A program made the translations under genes and the position numbers. A DNA stretch of 64,000 nt from Evernia prunastri (taxonomy: Eukaryota; Ascomycota; Lecanoromycetes; Lecanorales; Parmeliaceae). The stretch lies in NCBI GenBank assembly GCA_003184365.1, contig NKYR01000008.1, positions 468,227-532,226 of the forward strand. The letters run 5' to 3'. Numbering within the stretch: position 1 is the stretch's first letter; each line of letters begins with the position of its first letter. Under the pieces are notes generated by a model. It made no database searches, was not told the origin of the DNA, and was given only the letters and a program-made list of their open reading frames with translations. This document shows, one piece after another, positions 33,884 to 44,625 of this stretch.

Positions 33884-35030
33884 TTTTGGGCTCGGTGTGG
33901 GGGGCTGGGGGCGGCCTTTGCGTATTAAATGGGGAGTGTGGTAGAATTTTGATGGTTAGGGATTCACAGTGGAGGTCGTGGATTGGATAGACATTGTTTT
34001 CTTGGAATAAGCACGTTGGGAATACCCTGGATGCTAGATTCGGGTCTCCCCCAGGGACCATACTCGGCATTCGTGTTAGTCTCGAATGCAAACTTGAGCA
34101 AACAGTGCAGTTTCAGTCAAGACGCAAAGCCGAGAATGTTGCCAGATTGCAAATGCCCAGTCACATTACCCGTCGCAAGAATCAGTTCCATCCAGGTCGT
34201 TCGCAGAAAAAGAACACATGTGGAAAAGCTCGGTTTTTGCTCTATGCTCTTCCCCGCCCCGCGAACATCCCCCGCGCTGTCAATATTTTGAATCGAACAA
34301 AATGTCCTTTCTGGACAGCAAACAGGCTTTCTAATTTTAGTTCAGTAGCATTCATGACTAGCAAGGCAGATGAATAGATAGCGACGCCGTTCTTCTCGGT
34401 CAAAGTAACCTTACAAGCGTGCCACACAAGTATCGTCACTATCAGAACAACTCTCATCTGAATGCTCCTCCCTCCTTCTCCATGTCGCAAAACGGTGCAG
34501 GATAGCTTCGCGATAATGGCACATATCATCACCACCCATCACCGCAGTGACCATCGAAACCATGTTCCCAGTACCGCAGCATCAACCACGAGTGCCACGT
34601 CTTTCTCCTCCTCCTCCTCTTCATTCCGCCACGTATCCGTACAGCGAAGAAAAATCCAGCTCACGTACCGGGTCCGGACAAAGTACCGTGGTATGTCCTC
34701 GTTAGGGTACTTCACTTTGCCGCGAAGGCTGCCAAGCAAGTCTCAATAGAGTCTCAAAGGTACCAATCACTTGAGTGTGGTCGTCAGAGATGTCACCAAG
34801 CAAAATCATCGCTCGGTCTGCGCCGGTATAGCTGCGTGAGGTACTCCCCTCTGCTATTACATGAACCGTACGCGGCCTCTCGACCGCCCAGCCAAGTAAT
34901 CAGAGCTTACAAGCAGATAGACACCAAAAGCTCCCAACCGGCCCTGCAGTCTGACGCCCTCAGAATCCCATGGTCTTACAAGCTATCACGAGCCCGCACG
35001 TGTCTCGTCGCCCACGTCTGCGCAATCCGT
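33884..35030. other. Intergenic between converging genes
   Basis: 1.1 kb where the subtilase gene (plus) and the pepsin-like gene (minus) end. Only short frames without motifs are seen. Confidence 0.4.
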
Positions 35031-37189
35031 CTACAGTTCATTGCTTGCGAGCTCCGGCACAACACGCCTCGTCTTCTCGCACGGCGGCAACGGAGGCAGC
35101 TCCTTCGCCGCGGGACTGCCCGCCAACTCCTGCACCGGCGCACCGCGGCCCCGTCCCCCCAGAGGACGGCGAGCCTCCGTGTCTTCGAGCTCGCGGGGGG
35201 GAGCCGTGTCCGAGAGCGTGGGTGAGCTTCCGGCGGGACTGCTGGGCCAGCTTTCCTTTCCGCCGCTCGGGGGGTGTGAAGAGGTCGATGTGCGTTGCGT
35301 GCGTTGGCGGTTCGGGGATGAGTGGCGGCGCTGGAGGGCGCGGTACAGCGCGATGAGGATGAGGGAGAGGATGATGATGAGGGTGGAGCAGCCGATGGCT
35401 GTGCCGGTGATGGCGCCGGCGCTCAAGTCGTGTTTTGTGGGGGGGGCTGAGGGGGTGTCTGTTTTGCTCCCGGGCACGGAGGGCGGTGACGTGTGGTCGA
35501 TGGTCACTATGTTGGGGGCGGAGTCGGCGGGAAAGAGCGCTTGCGAGACGGAGAAATTGCCACGCTCGAAGTCGACGAGGAGATACGCCTCCTGTAGGAA
35601 TGCGCGGCCCAGTGCGTATTGGTCTGGGCTGGATGCGCGGCGGAGGGGGAAATAATTCGTCCCGTTGGGGTAGACGGGAGCGGATGCCTGCAGGTCGAAT
35701 GCGCCGTAGGGGAGTTTGATGTCGATCGATTGGTCTGCGGAAGAGGGACCGAGAGTGATGGTGACGGATGGGTCTAGGTTCAGTAGCTGCTGGTGAATGG
35801 TGTCGTTGACGAGATACATCTCGGTTGATGCGTCCCAGGAAAGACCGAATGCTGTTTCGAACCGTTGGCACGCTTGGAGAGGAAGCCAGAAGTAGGGCAA
35901 GGTCGTGTCGATGAGAGCATCGATGGGTTCCGAGAGGAGCGTGGCGTTGCCTGCAAGAGTGCCCGAAGCAGCGATGGATTCGATTCCGATCATCAGGCTT
36001 TGTGAGTCATTGCCAGCGAGTGGAAAGCTGGCAGTGCTTGGAGTGAAGCGCGAGGAGTCGCAACCTCCAAGTGTAAGGCTTCCGAGCATTGGCTGCTGGT
36101 CTGGAAGAAAGCGCTGAGTTGATAGACTCGACGAGGTAAGAGTAGGACTTACGATATATTGCGCCGGCAGTATATCCATACGAGAGACTCGGGATCAACT
36201 TCTTGTTCTTAAGTTGGGCTAGAAAGGACGCGGTGCCGTTCACAAGCGTCGTGTTAGATGGTTTAAGCCCAACCTGGCCAAGATAAAACGGCTCAGTCAA
36301 AATGCCAGCTATCACGTTCTGATTTGTTGTCAGCCCAGTCGCAGCTTCCATACCTAAGCCGATCGAGTCCAGTCCGTACTGTCCATTGCTCGTAATGCCG
36401 AGATAAGACTCTGTCGGGAGCTGATAGGTACCAAACTTGGCCCAGGTAGACGACTGACTTTGTTGAAACCCTGATGCTGCCTGTGCGTTTCCGCCACCAA
36501 CGCTCGAAGTTACGTTGGAAGGGGCGTTGAAGTCGACCCCGACGCATGGGCAACCGATATATGTACCGGTGCAGATGCCGTTTAGACCGTTGCATGATTG
36601 AGAGTTGCAAGCACCTGGAGGATCGCCGCAGCAGAGCCTACGACGCCCTGGGGTCAGCACCTTCTTCCAAATATGAGACTGAGCTTCACAAGAACTCTAA
36701 TGGAAAGGTACTCCGAATGTTTTTATAAGATTTGAAAACAGCGGCCTGATGAAGAGATTGCTGGGAAATCTATACTGACCGACCCGAGCAAGGACCATTG
36801 GTACATCTGCCGTTAATACTGAGGCATTCCACACACATCGGTGACTTGTTGGCCGTGCAACTCAGACCAGCATCTACCGTCGTTGCCGTTATGTCGCTCG
36901 GCGTGCCGGAGAAAGGACTCACTCCAGCACCGTTGAAAGGTTCCACACCACGGGCGCTACCACACCAGCTGACACCAGCACTGCAGTTGTCTGGTATCGG
37001 GACCCATGTCTCTGTTCCGCTGGTCGAAGGCAGGACACGGAAGAGCTGGGCAGGAGTGCCAACGCGGATTATGAAGGTGGACCATGCGCCATCGTTGCCA
37101 TCCCAGTTGCCGCTGGGGGTGAGCGAGAATGCCTGAGTGTAGTTGATTGGTATCCCTCGCAGTGCCAGCATTGATAGACTTGGAAGCAT
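35031..37189 (-). CDS. Pepsin-like (A1) domain membrane protein, catalytic motifs degenerate
   Basis: Three exons on the minus strand: 37189-36780, 36637-36153 and 36100-35031, giving 654 residues with all phases closed. The first lobe has NWDGNDGAWSTFIIRVGTPA and VLPSTSGTETWVP where active pepsins have a DTGS motif. Cys pairs follow (SCTANKSPMCVECLS, NGPCSG, CCGDPPGACN). The region SLSYGYTAGAIY, joined over the 52-nt intron to QQPMLGSLTLGGCDSSRF, is characteristic. The second lobe has DALIDTTLPYFWLP and YALGRAFLQEAYLLVDF. One membrane span (AITGTAIGCSTLIIILSLIL) is followed by a cytosolic tail rich in Ser, Pro and Arg. This matches a fungal family of pepsin-fold surface proteins thought to be inactive. 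No signal peptide is visible at the chosen ATG. An open frame continues to a TTTAG acceptor at 37262, so a 5' exon may be missing. The second acceptor could also be 36648. Confidence 0.75.
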
Positions 37190-37917
37190 CGTGGTTACAT
37201 TGACAATGACACCCTTTCTCGGTATCTCGATTGTCTCGGCGAAAACGATTGTGTAGAATTTCTAAAATAAAATGGAATTGATGAAGGATCGAGGGTTTTA
37301 AGGTGTGCGCTCAGTGCGAGACACTGTGGCTTGGCCCCCATAACCATTGTTTGCAGCAGATGTATGTATGTATGATTTGAAAGCCACAGAGACGGCACAA
37401 ACATAGGGTATTATCATTGGCGCGGCAGGGAGAAAGCGACGGGAGTGGTGCGGGCGGGATGCCGCTTGGGTTACGGAACCACCCAAACATGAAACAAGTC
37501 CAGGAAGATGCTACTAGATTGTTGCATTTCGAAGGCAAGAACAACAATCCGAAAATAGATGTGCTAGGTGATGTTTGTCAGTGAGTTTAGCGTCAAACGA
37601 ATATCTTTTCTTCCTGATATGAGCAGTCCTCAGGTTCAGGTGCGAGAGTCTGCGGCTGGAGTCATCCAGTGGACAGAACCCCGCGACCGAGTCTTCTTGG
37701 GTCTAAGCACACCTTTTCGAGGCCAAGATGATAGTAAATCACTAAGACACAGAGGCACATTTCGTAGATCACGGGAAAATGAGATCCTAGCGCCAGCATC
37801 TCAGCATCGTCGCCTACCATTTTGCGACAACGCAACGTCGCAGACGTAGTTGAGTAAGAACACCTGCTCTAATTCGTTCAGTGACTTGAGCTCAAATGAC
37901 TAGCCTAGGAGACAAAC
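37190..37917. other. Intergenic, 5' side of pepsin-like gene
   Basis: The first 70 bp may be coding for the pepsin-like gene (see that entry). A plus-strand frame near 37568-37849 has no recognisable motif. Confidence 0.35.
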
Positions 37918-38435
37918 ATGATGGAGGCCGCAAATTCGATCAATGCAGTCGAGGGAGCGCTGGCCTCGGCGAGCGTTTGCAAGACCCCAACCATCAGCAT
38001 TCACCATCTCAGCCCTGCGTATCGAACTACGACTTCATCGTTTGTAGAAATACCACTAGCGGCAGAATTCGAGCAACGATCCCCGTAGCCAAGGTAGGCT
38101 ATCTGCAGAGAGTAGGACCTCGTCTACGCTAGTCAACGCTTCCACAAGATAACGGGTGTTCTGTGATTGCAAATCCGGCCATCTTGCATCTCTGCATTCA
38201 GTCCGCAGTGAAAACCGCTGGCGGCGTCCCTCTCCATCTTCCCCCAAAAGCGAAGACGAAGAGCACTTTGAGGACCGTGGGCCACAGCATTACCAGGCCT
38301 TTGGCTACGGGCGAAAGTGCAGCGGCGTTGGTGTGTTTGCGTCTGAGGGAAGAATGCTGTCTGCTTCTAGCCGACATTGCGAGACTGAAGGCTGTTGGTC
38401 AGTTTGAGGAAGAATGCGTTTCTTCTCCCAGATGA
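37918..38435 (+). CDS. Doubtful two-exon hypothetical gene
   Basis: An ATG at 37918 opens a frame (MMEAANSINAVEGALASAS) that could join, over an 89-nt intron 38044-38132 (donor GTAGAA, acceptor CTAG), to a 100-codon frame. That frame contains NPAILHLCIQSAVKTAGG and CLLLADIARLKAVGQF and ends at 38435. The product would have 142 residues. Both pieces have protein-like composition, but the donor is weak and there is no clear branch site or known domain. Confidence 0.25.
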
Positions 38436-38911
38436 AAATGGCGGCGGTTTTTTGTTTGCACGTAAAGAGGCATGAAGTTGCGGAAACCGATATGGCGAGA
38501 GTTTGTCTGTGCTCGGTTGACGGGCAGACCCGGGCTGTATGAGCTGGAAGTGATTATATTGGCGGAGTTGGAAGGACGGTGTTTTGTGGATGGCATTCGT
38601 ACCGTTCGTTGGCTTTCTCGTGTAGTCACCTCTGGAAAAAGATTTTGGTCCCAAGTTAATCTATGCGAGATTATTCGAAGCGTAGATGAATGGCGTGTTG
38701 AGCTTCATCAGGGCTTTTCCCGAGACAGGTACTCCTTAGCAGCGTCCAGACCAGTTTGGATATTCTGTCGCAGGAAGGGAACAGCAATCTGTATCGACAA
38801 CTGCTCTTTTGAACTGATCTTCCCCAGCACATTCTTCACTCGACCTGCTCCATGCACCTGCCAACGACAGTCAGCATACCATCCCCCCTTACGAACTGGA
38901 TTGGGAATCTT
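38436..38911. other. Intergenic, 3' side of the malate-dehydrogenase-like gene
   Basis: 476 bp. A plus-strand frame from 38472 runs into and antisense to the malate-dehydrogenase-like gene. I regard it as chance. Confidence 0.35.
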
Positions 38912-39787
38912 TCACACATCAAACTCCACAGGCACAGCGAAATACCCCACACCCAGCTCCTCAGCCATTCCATCCCCGCCCTCAATCCCGCGAAGATGCA
39001 CGTAGGCGCACTCCACCGCGCCCCCCTCCCCCCGCAGACCCCTACACACCGCCTCCGCGAAACGCAGGACGGCATAAGCGGTCGACAGCGCCGCGGCGCC
39101 GTTCCGCCCTTTCGCATAGATCACCTCCCTCCCTCCGAACCGGACCCGGTTCGCCACCCTTTCTAGCTCTCTCCTTCCTACCCGCGCGGTTGGCCGCGCG
39201 AGGCTCAGCAGCGGCACCATCGTCTGCGGCGAATGCCCGCCCACCACATCGACAGCCTGTCCGTCCCCGGCGACGTCGTCGTGGACGCTCCGGTTTTCCG
39301 CGTCGGCGAGGAACGTCTCGGCGCGCACGACGTCGAGCGTCGTCACGCCGAACAGTCTCCGCGCGTCAAACACCCCGTAAGCTTTCAGCAACTCCGCCAC
39401 GAACGGCACGATCGCGTTGACCGGGTTCGTCACGACCAGCATTATCGCCCCGGGGCAGCTCCGCGCGTACGCTTCCACCAGTCCGGGCATCACGAGCGCG
39501 CTCTGCCGGAACAGCGCGTCCCGCGACGCCATCCCGGACGTGATGCCGGGCCCCGCCGCGATGATGACGACGTTGGCGTCGTCCAGCGCCCGCGTGAGTC
39601 CGGCGTCAGCGGCGGTATGGCCGTGGACGCTTTGGCTGCGGGGGATGCACGACAGGTCGGCGGCTACGCTGGGGGCGAGATGCCGGTCGTAGAGGGTTAG
39701 CGTGGTGATGAGCGGGGATAGGCGGAGGAGGAGCGAGAGGGGCTGGCCGACGGCGCCGCCGGCGCCGAGGAGGGCGACTTTGAACAT
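38912..39787 (-). CDS. Malate dehydrogenase-like protein, short C-terminus
   Basis: A single exon of 291 residues starts at 39787. The NAD-binding loop VALLGAGGAVGQPLSLLL, NVVIIAAGPG, LVVTNPVNAIVP and LFGVTTLDVVRAETF match the MDH family. The catalytic His lies in VVGGHSPQTMVPLLS and the Asp/Arg pair in TTLDVVRA. Canonical NAD-MDH catalyses malate to oxaloacetate. Two differences stand out. The substrate loop reads GPGITSGMASRDALF where classic enzymes have RKPGMTRDDLF, so one Arg is missing. The protein also ends at YFAVPVEFDV, about 40 residues before the usual C-terminal helix. It is probably a diverged paralog rather than the housekeeping enzyme. The coding sequence is much more GC-rich than its surroundings. 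No N-terminal targeting peptide precedes the GAGG loop, so a cytosolic location is likely. Confidence 0.8.
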   Translation of the reverse strand: MFKVALLGAGGAVGQPLSLLLRLSPLITTLTLYDRHLAPSVAADLSCIPRSQSVHGHTAADAGLTRALDDANVVIIAAGPGITSGMASRDALFRQSALVMPGLVEAYARSCPGAIMLVVTNPVNAIVPFVAELLKAYGVFDARRLFGVTTLDVVRAETFLADAENRSVHDDVAGDGQAVDVVGGHSPQTMVPLLSLARPTARVGRRELERVANRVRFGGREVIYAKGRNGAAALSTAYAVLRFAEAVCRGLRGEGGAVECAYVHLRGIEGGDGMAEELGVGYFAVPVEFDV

Positions 39788-40328
39788 GGTTGGTTAAATG
39801 TACTTAGGGGATGCGGGTACGGTGACCGGGCATGTGGGGTGCTCGGGGAGTGTGAGGGTGGCGGGTATGTACTAGCGCTGTGGGAGGTGAACGGATCGTG
39901 CGGGCAGATTCGGATATCCGGAGTATGTACGACATGCGCCAGCTGACAGATGAAGAGACTGCTGACCGCTATTTGCCCGGTATCACTACCTTGGGAAACA
40001 CTGGTAGGACGTTGTGGGTTTGCCGTTCGGTCGCCTGTATTTCGGTCAACGATGGCTAGTGCCAAGCCACACTGACAGGCCGAGTGTAGCGCTAGTGTCA
40101 CTCGTGGTGAGAGGACTCGGCAAACACATGATCAAATGCTGGTCAAAACTCTGAGGTAAAATTTCTATTAATCTAGATTTACATATTATAGATTATGAAA
40201 TACTCTATATGTTGCAAGCTCCGTGTATCTAGACACAGTACTCCGGCGCTACGCCGCAACAAGGCATTGAAGCGCCCTTGTTGCACCAAAAATTACCGGA
40301 ACATCTTTTCAGACTCCTATACACCATC
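39788..40328. other. Intergenic, partly AT-rich
   Basis: 541 bp. An AT-rich patch with TCTAGATTTACATATTATAG lies near 40170-40200. No gene supported. Confidence 0.4.
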
Positions 40329-42209
40329 TTAATTTCCAAATCTCGCGAGTCGATCTTTCATAGGCGGGCTCAGAAGGCTGCGCTTTTTGGAAGTCGAAGA
40401 TCCGGCACCAACAGGTGGTGGGAAAATCGCACTGGGGGAACATACACATTAGCTAGGGTTAATGACAGAAAGAGCTTGCGAAGTCTTACCCATAATTGGG
40501 GGAGAATGCACTAGCATTGTTCGACGTCACCTGGAGTGACACATCGAGCGGGTTCCTGGTATTAGCTCCCGCGTTGCCCTGGTAGTCCATTCCGTAATTC
40601 TTGCAAGCGGCGATATGATCCTTTGGAATTTTGAGGTTGCCCAAGTGGTCGGGTGCTTCGACGATGGTAGCGACAAGCCCAGACGTGATGTGGTACTCGA
40701 TGTGGCAATGGAAGAGCCAGACTCCGGGATTGTCAGCCCGGAACCGCCAGACGGAAGACGAATTCTTGTTCAACATGACGGTGTCTCTCCGCACAGGGGT
40801 GGCAGAGACGTTCTGATCGTAGACTCCGTCCCATACGCCGCCGGTGTCGGGAAATCCGCGCTGGAGCACCTGGTATTGATGGCCGTGGAGATGCATGGGG
40901 TGGAGATTTTCGTGCTTGTTGTTCACCACGAGCTCGATAACCTCGCCGTATTCAAGAACAAAGGGGTTACTGTTGACGCCGTAGACAGCGGGGTCTGTGC
41001 TGTAGTTGCCAACGCTGAGGGCAGTGTAGAGAGATGGAACCTTTTGAGGGAGATAGGTGATGTTGTTGATGGTGAAACGAGTGATGCCGTCAAAAGTCGC
41101 GTTCTCCAAGGTCATCTCTATGCGTCTGTCCACGGGCTCAAGGAGGGGCATGCGGTCGTATGGTATGAGATTATTGACCTCATCAAAGAACTCGAATGAG
41201 TAAAAAGTCTTTTGGGGCGGTAGAGGCTTTGCTTCGTCATAGACGAGCCAAGCTGTCGTATTACCGTTCCAACCCTCGATTGTCGGGATGCCGAGTGGTG
41301 GGAACAACATGTTGACATCCAGGGTTGCAAAGATGACAAAGTTCTTGCTCGTGTCGTTCTTGGTTGTGATGAGTATATCCCATCTTTGAGCGGGCGCCAG
41401 GCGCAGGATTTCGTCTCCCATGTAGTATTTCTCCACCGTGGTGCCATCGACTCCAACGGCGGTGAAAGGATGTCCATCAAAGTAGACGGCGACACCGGGG
41501 AAGTTGGCCATGTCGATCATGTGAATCAGATACGTCTTTCCTGGTAACACCTTGATGGTGTTGTTCTGGCTGTCATTGATGAGGCCCGCAACGGGGATTG
41601 GTGCCTGCCCCGATTGTATGGTATTATTGGTAACGTCGGCAGTGGATTGGTAGTAGTTCAAGAGAGAGGGCATCTCCTCATGGTACCAATCCGAGAAGGT
41701 CATTGTGAGCTCTTCATCGAAATGGTAGGGAAAGTTCGGGTCGTGAACAATAAGAGGCCCTCGCAGACCGTCTGGATATTGGCCTTGAGTGTGCGAGTGG
41801 TACCAGTAAGAGCCTGTCTGGTTGATCTGATAGATATGTCAGTGCAAATGTTCATATAGAGCCGTGTGCAGCTTACTGGGAAGGAGTAGGTGAAGCTGCT
41901 GTTCGGGGGGACCGGGCACTGCGCTGTTCCAGCGGAGCCGTCCATGGTCGCATGCCCATATTGATTGAGTCCGTGCCAATGAAGGCCGGTGGACTCGTTG
42001 CCAAGATTGTTGTGGATGGTGACAATCAGATGGTCTCCGAGGTCAACATCTATCTGCGGACACGGCCATTCGCCATTGATCCCGATAACAGGGCGAGGGA
42101 AAGCTCCATCAGGGTTCCTATTGACCCAGTCTATGCTCCAATCATACTTTACAACCTTTGCGAATGTAAGCTGGCTGCAGCCCAACAAAAGGAGAGCCAA
42201 TGACAACAT
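40329..42209 (-). CDS. Secreted multicopper oxidase, Fet3 ferroxidase-like
   Basis: Three exons (42209-41877, 41826-40490, 40431-40329) with introns of 50 and 58 nt give 590 residues. The signal peptide is MLSLALLLLGCSQLTFA. Four copper-ligand blocks are visible: HWHG (His77, His79), YHSH (His121, His123), HPMHLHGH, and HCHIEYH with the type-1 Cys. GLHWHGLNQYG, YWYHSHTQGQYPDGLRGPLI and MTFSDWYHEE are typical of the Fet3 group. Fet3 proteins oxidise Fe(II) at the cell surface and pass iron to the permease Ftr1. In contrast to yeast Fet3, I see no C-terminal membrane span: the last exon ends in a Lys/Arg/Ser-rich tail (SSTSKKRSLLSPPMKDRLAR). No Ftr1-like gene lies nearby, so the product may be a secreted ferroxidase or a laccase-like oxidase. 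TATATAT is present at 42277-42284, about 70 bp upstream of the start. Confidence 0.85.
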
Positions 42210-44625
42210 GGCGACTGATGCGAAGGAGCTGGAGAAAATGAAGGGTATGACATGTTTACGGGCGACTTCTTGCAGCTATATATTGAGGATGCTTGCAGGT
42301 TACAGGATCATCAAGGGAGCTACCCGGTCGAGGGTGACCAGGCCGAGACCACAGTATCAAGCACTGAATCATCATCATCAGAGATTTCAAGCTTTCGAAG
42401 CCGAGATGGCCATGCAAAACCCACGAATCCGGGTTTGGAGACGTAAACAGTAGTCTGTAATGAAGACCGAAGTCACCGATTGCGGCATATTGCTTTTCTT
42501 TTTTTTCGGGAATAGAGTTGCGACATGTGCTGGGAATGTTTTCCCTGCAGTCATGCATTCTGAGGTTCCAGTATCTTTATTCGATACGTCTTCTGTCCAT
42601 CTGGACTGGCCTGCCATGGATATATAGAGAGTGGCATAGGCCCATTGGATGTAAATGGAAAGAATGGCAGGCAGAGAGTGAAAGATGGTGTACCTACTTA
42701 GGTACCTATCGGCACCATCGGCAACGCTCGGCTACGGCGATCGGGTAGGACGAAGCTACGCTAGATCCGGTTAAACTGAAAGCCACTTTTGGTCTTGATT
42801 TCGGTTGAAAATAAAGATGTTGTATAAATGTGCTTTAGTGGAGAGATTGTCACAGAAGACCTGTTTCGGAGTCGCTTGGTTGCCCAATATGGTATGTAAT
42901 GTAGAAGATGTTCATTTAGCGGATGACGGTGCACCTTGCAGGAACGGTCATCGACCACGCTCCAGACAAATGATTCGGCAGACCTATTATCGTGTCACCA
43001 GATGTTCCAAATTCGCCTGTTCGAACTGTCCTATCGGGTCAAAACCGCTGACCTCCGGGGAAGAAATTTGCTGACGTCCGTTTGCCTCACGTGTCGCTTC
43101 GGCTATTCGGACCTCCGTGTCCGTTTAGAGCAATCACCTTGCCACCGCGAATTGCCTCTTTCCACCGCAGTAAGTTTACTGTCTTGTCACCCGACCTCGC
43201 TCTCGACTCAAACGCCTGACCTCGGCGAGTTAGCCAGGTTCACTTCACTCAACAACGTACCCATGACCTCTCCTACTCAGCAAGCTCTGCATCAATCTCA
43301 TTCTCATTCCCATCCTCTTCTCGAACCACCTTTTCATATCCCGATCACCCTGTCCTAACATCCGGCGCAAACCATCCCAACCTCAGAGTCGAACCACGTC
43401 TGCCAAAGCTTCTCTGTATCAATAGGACACAATCTCAAGCACACCACCACTTCCCTCGGTTCCTCCCACGGGAACAGATAACTGATTCTATAATGATTGA
43501 ATACCGGGACCCGGATGCGAACAGATAACCAACGCAGACATCAGCGAGAATGGGATCTCGCCTATATCAGCTACACTAAAGCCATCTGCTGGTCAGCACA
43601 TGACCCGGGATCATCAAGGCCTTCTTTATGGCGTACCAGACGTCGGATAGACACAAGGTGTTGGAGCAGTGAGCACCCATAGGGGGAGACCAGTTTTCGC
43701 GTCAAGATGGGACGAGCAGCCAATGGTAGCTGGATGCGAGGAGAATTGGTGCGTACAATCAATCCCAGGCCACACTTCTCAACTATCCGTCACATGACTT
43801 TCCTGCACGATCCAGTGCTGCCTTGATCAAAATTATTCTTATTCTTCTGTACGCGATCCAGAAGACCGTGAGAAGCACGTGATGCATTCTGTTGGGCGTA
43901 CGCTGGCAGCTTTAGATGGTCTTGGATGATATGAGAGAAGAACCATTAAGAAAGAAAAACAACTTGACTGGCAAGCACATTTGGAGATGAGGACAGCAGA
44001 AGTGGCAAAAAGAAGATGGGAAAGGGACTATGGAGAAGCGCACTGACAATAAACACTCCATGTCTGTAGCTGGCATAGGGCGAGATGAGAAAATGACTTT
44101 CCTACCCTGCTCGGGAAGCTGACGTCTAGCAATATGACATGGATGAATACCTGTAGGTTTGAAAGGAGCGACCGGCCAAAAATAGGCAGGTGTTCAATGA
44201 TTGGCGTGTATCTGGATGATTGCTGTTGAAAGACTCACACGGAGCGAACTTGCAGCAAGCGTTTAGGAGCTGCACACACCCGAGACGGCGATGACTCATG
44301 ACTCTTCCATGAGCAATAATATGTTTGTCAGCCTGACAACACATATCCGAAAAATTCGCTCATACTCACGCCAACCTCTTTCTGTACTTTTCGGGGCGGC
44401 TCGGATGACGATGAAGCTACCTTACCTATGCTTCGCGGCTCGGATGGAGAGCTAAGAGGGTGGTGCAGTGTTTCAGATGCGCGGGATCCCACGTCCGTCG
44501 TATTGTATCTGTACAACATAAATAAGGTTATGATCGACATACACATAATACAATAGAATTGATCTGCAAGAGACGAGCTATTCCGTATTTCCTTAGCTCG
44601 TCTCTCCTACTCCGTGCTTACCAGA
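42210..44625. other. Intergenic, 2.4 kb, no supported gene
   Basis: 5' side of the oxidase gene and 3' side of a Zn2Cys6 gene. Frames such as 42936-43358 lack an ATG start or motif. A palindromic GGTACC cluster sits at 42691-42708 (separate entry). Confidence 0.4.
42691..42708. promoter_or_regulatory. TACCTACTTAGGTACCTA cluster
   Basis: About 480 bp upstream of the oxidase start codon. Contains the palindrome TAGGTACCTA and an inverted half. One of five similar clusters in the window. Function inferred only. Confidence 0.3.

Noticed and set aside
35038..35871. 277-codon minus-strand frame in another phase
   Set aside because: It overlaps the pepsin-like gene in a shifted frame and is Arg/His/Pro-rich, as expected for a shadow of a GC-rich exon.
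38472..39005. Plus-strand frame of 177 codons
   Set aside because: Its second half is antisense to the malate-dehydrogenase-like gene and it has no motif.
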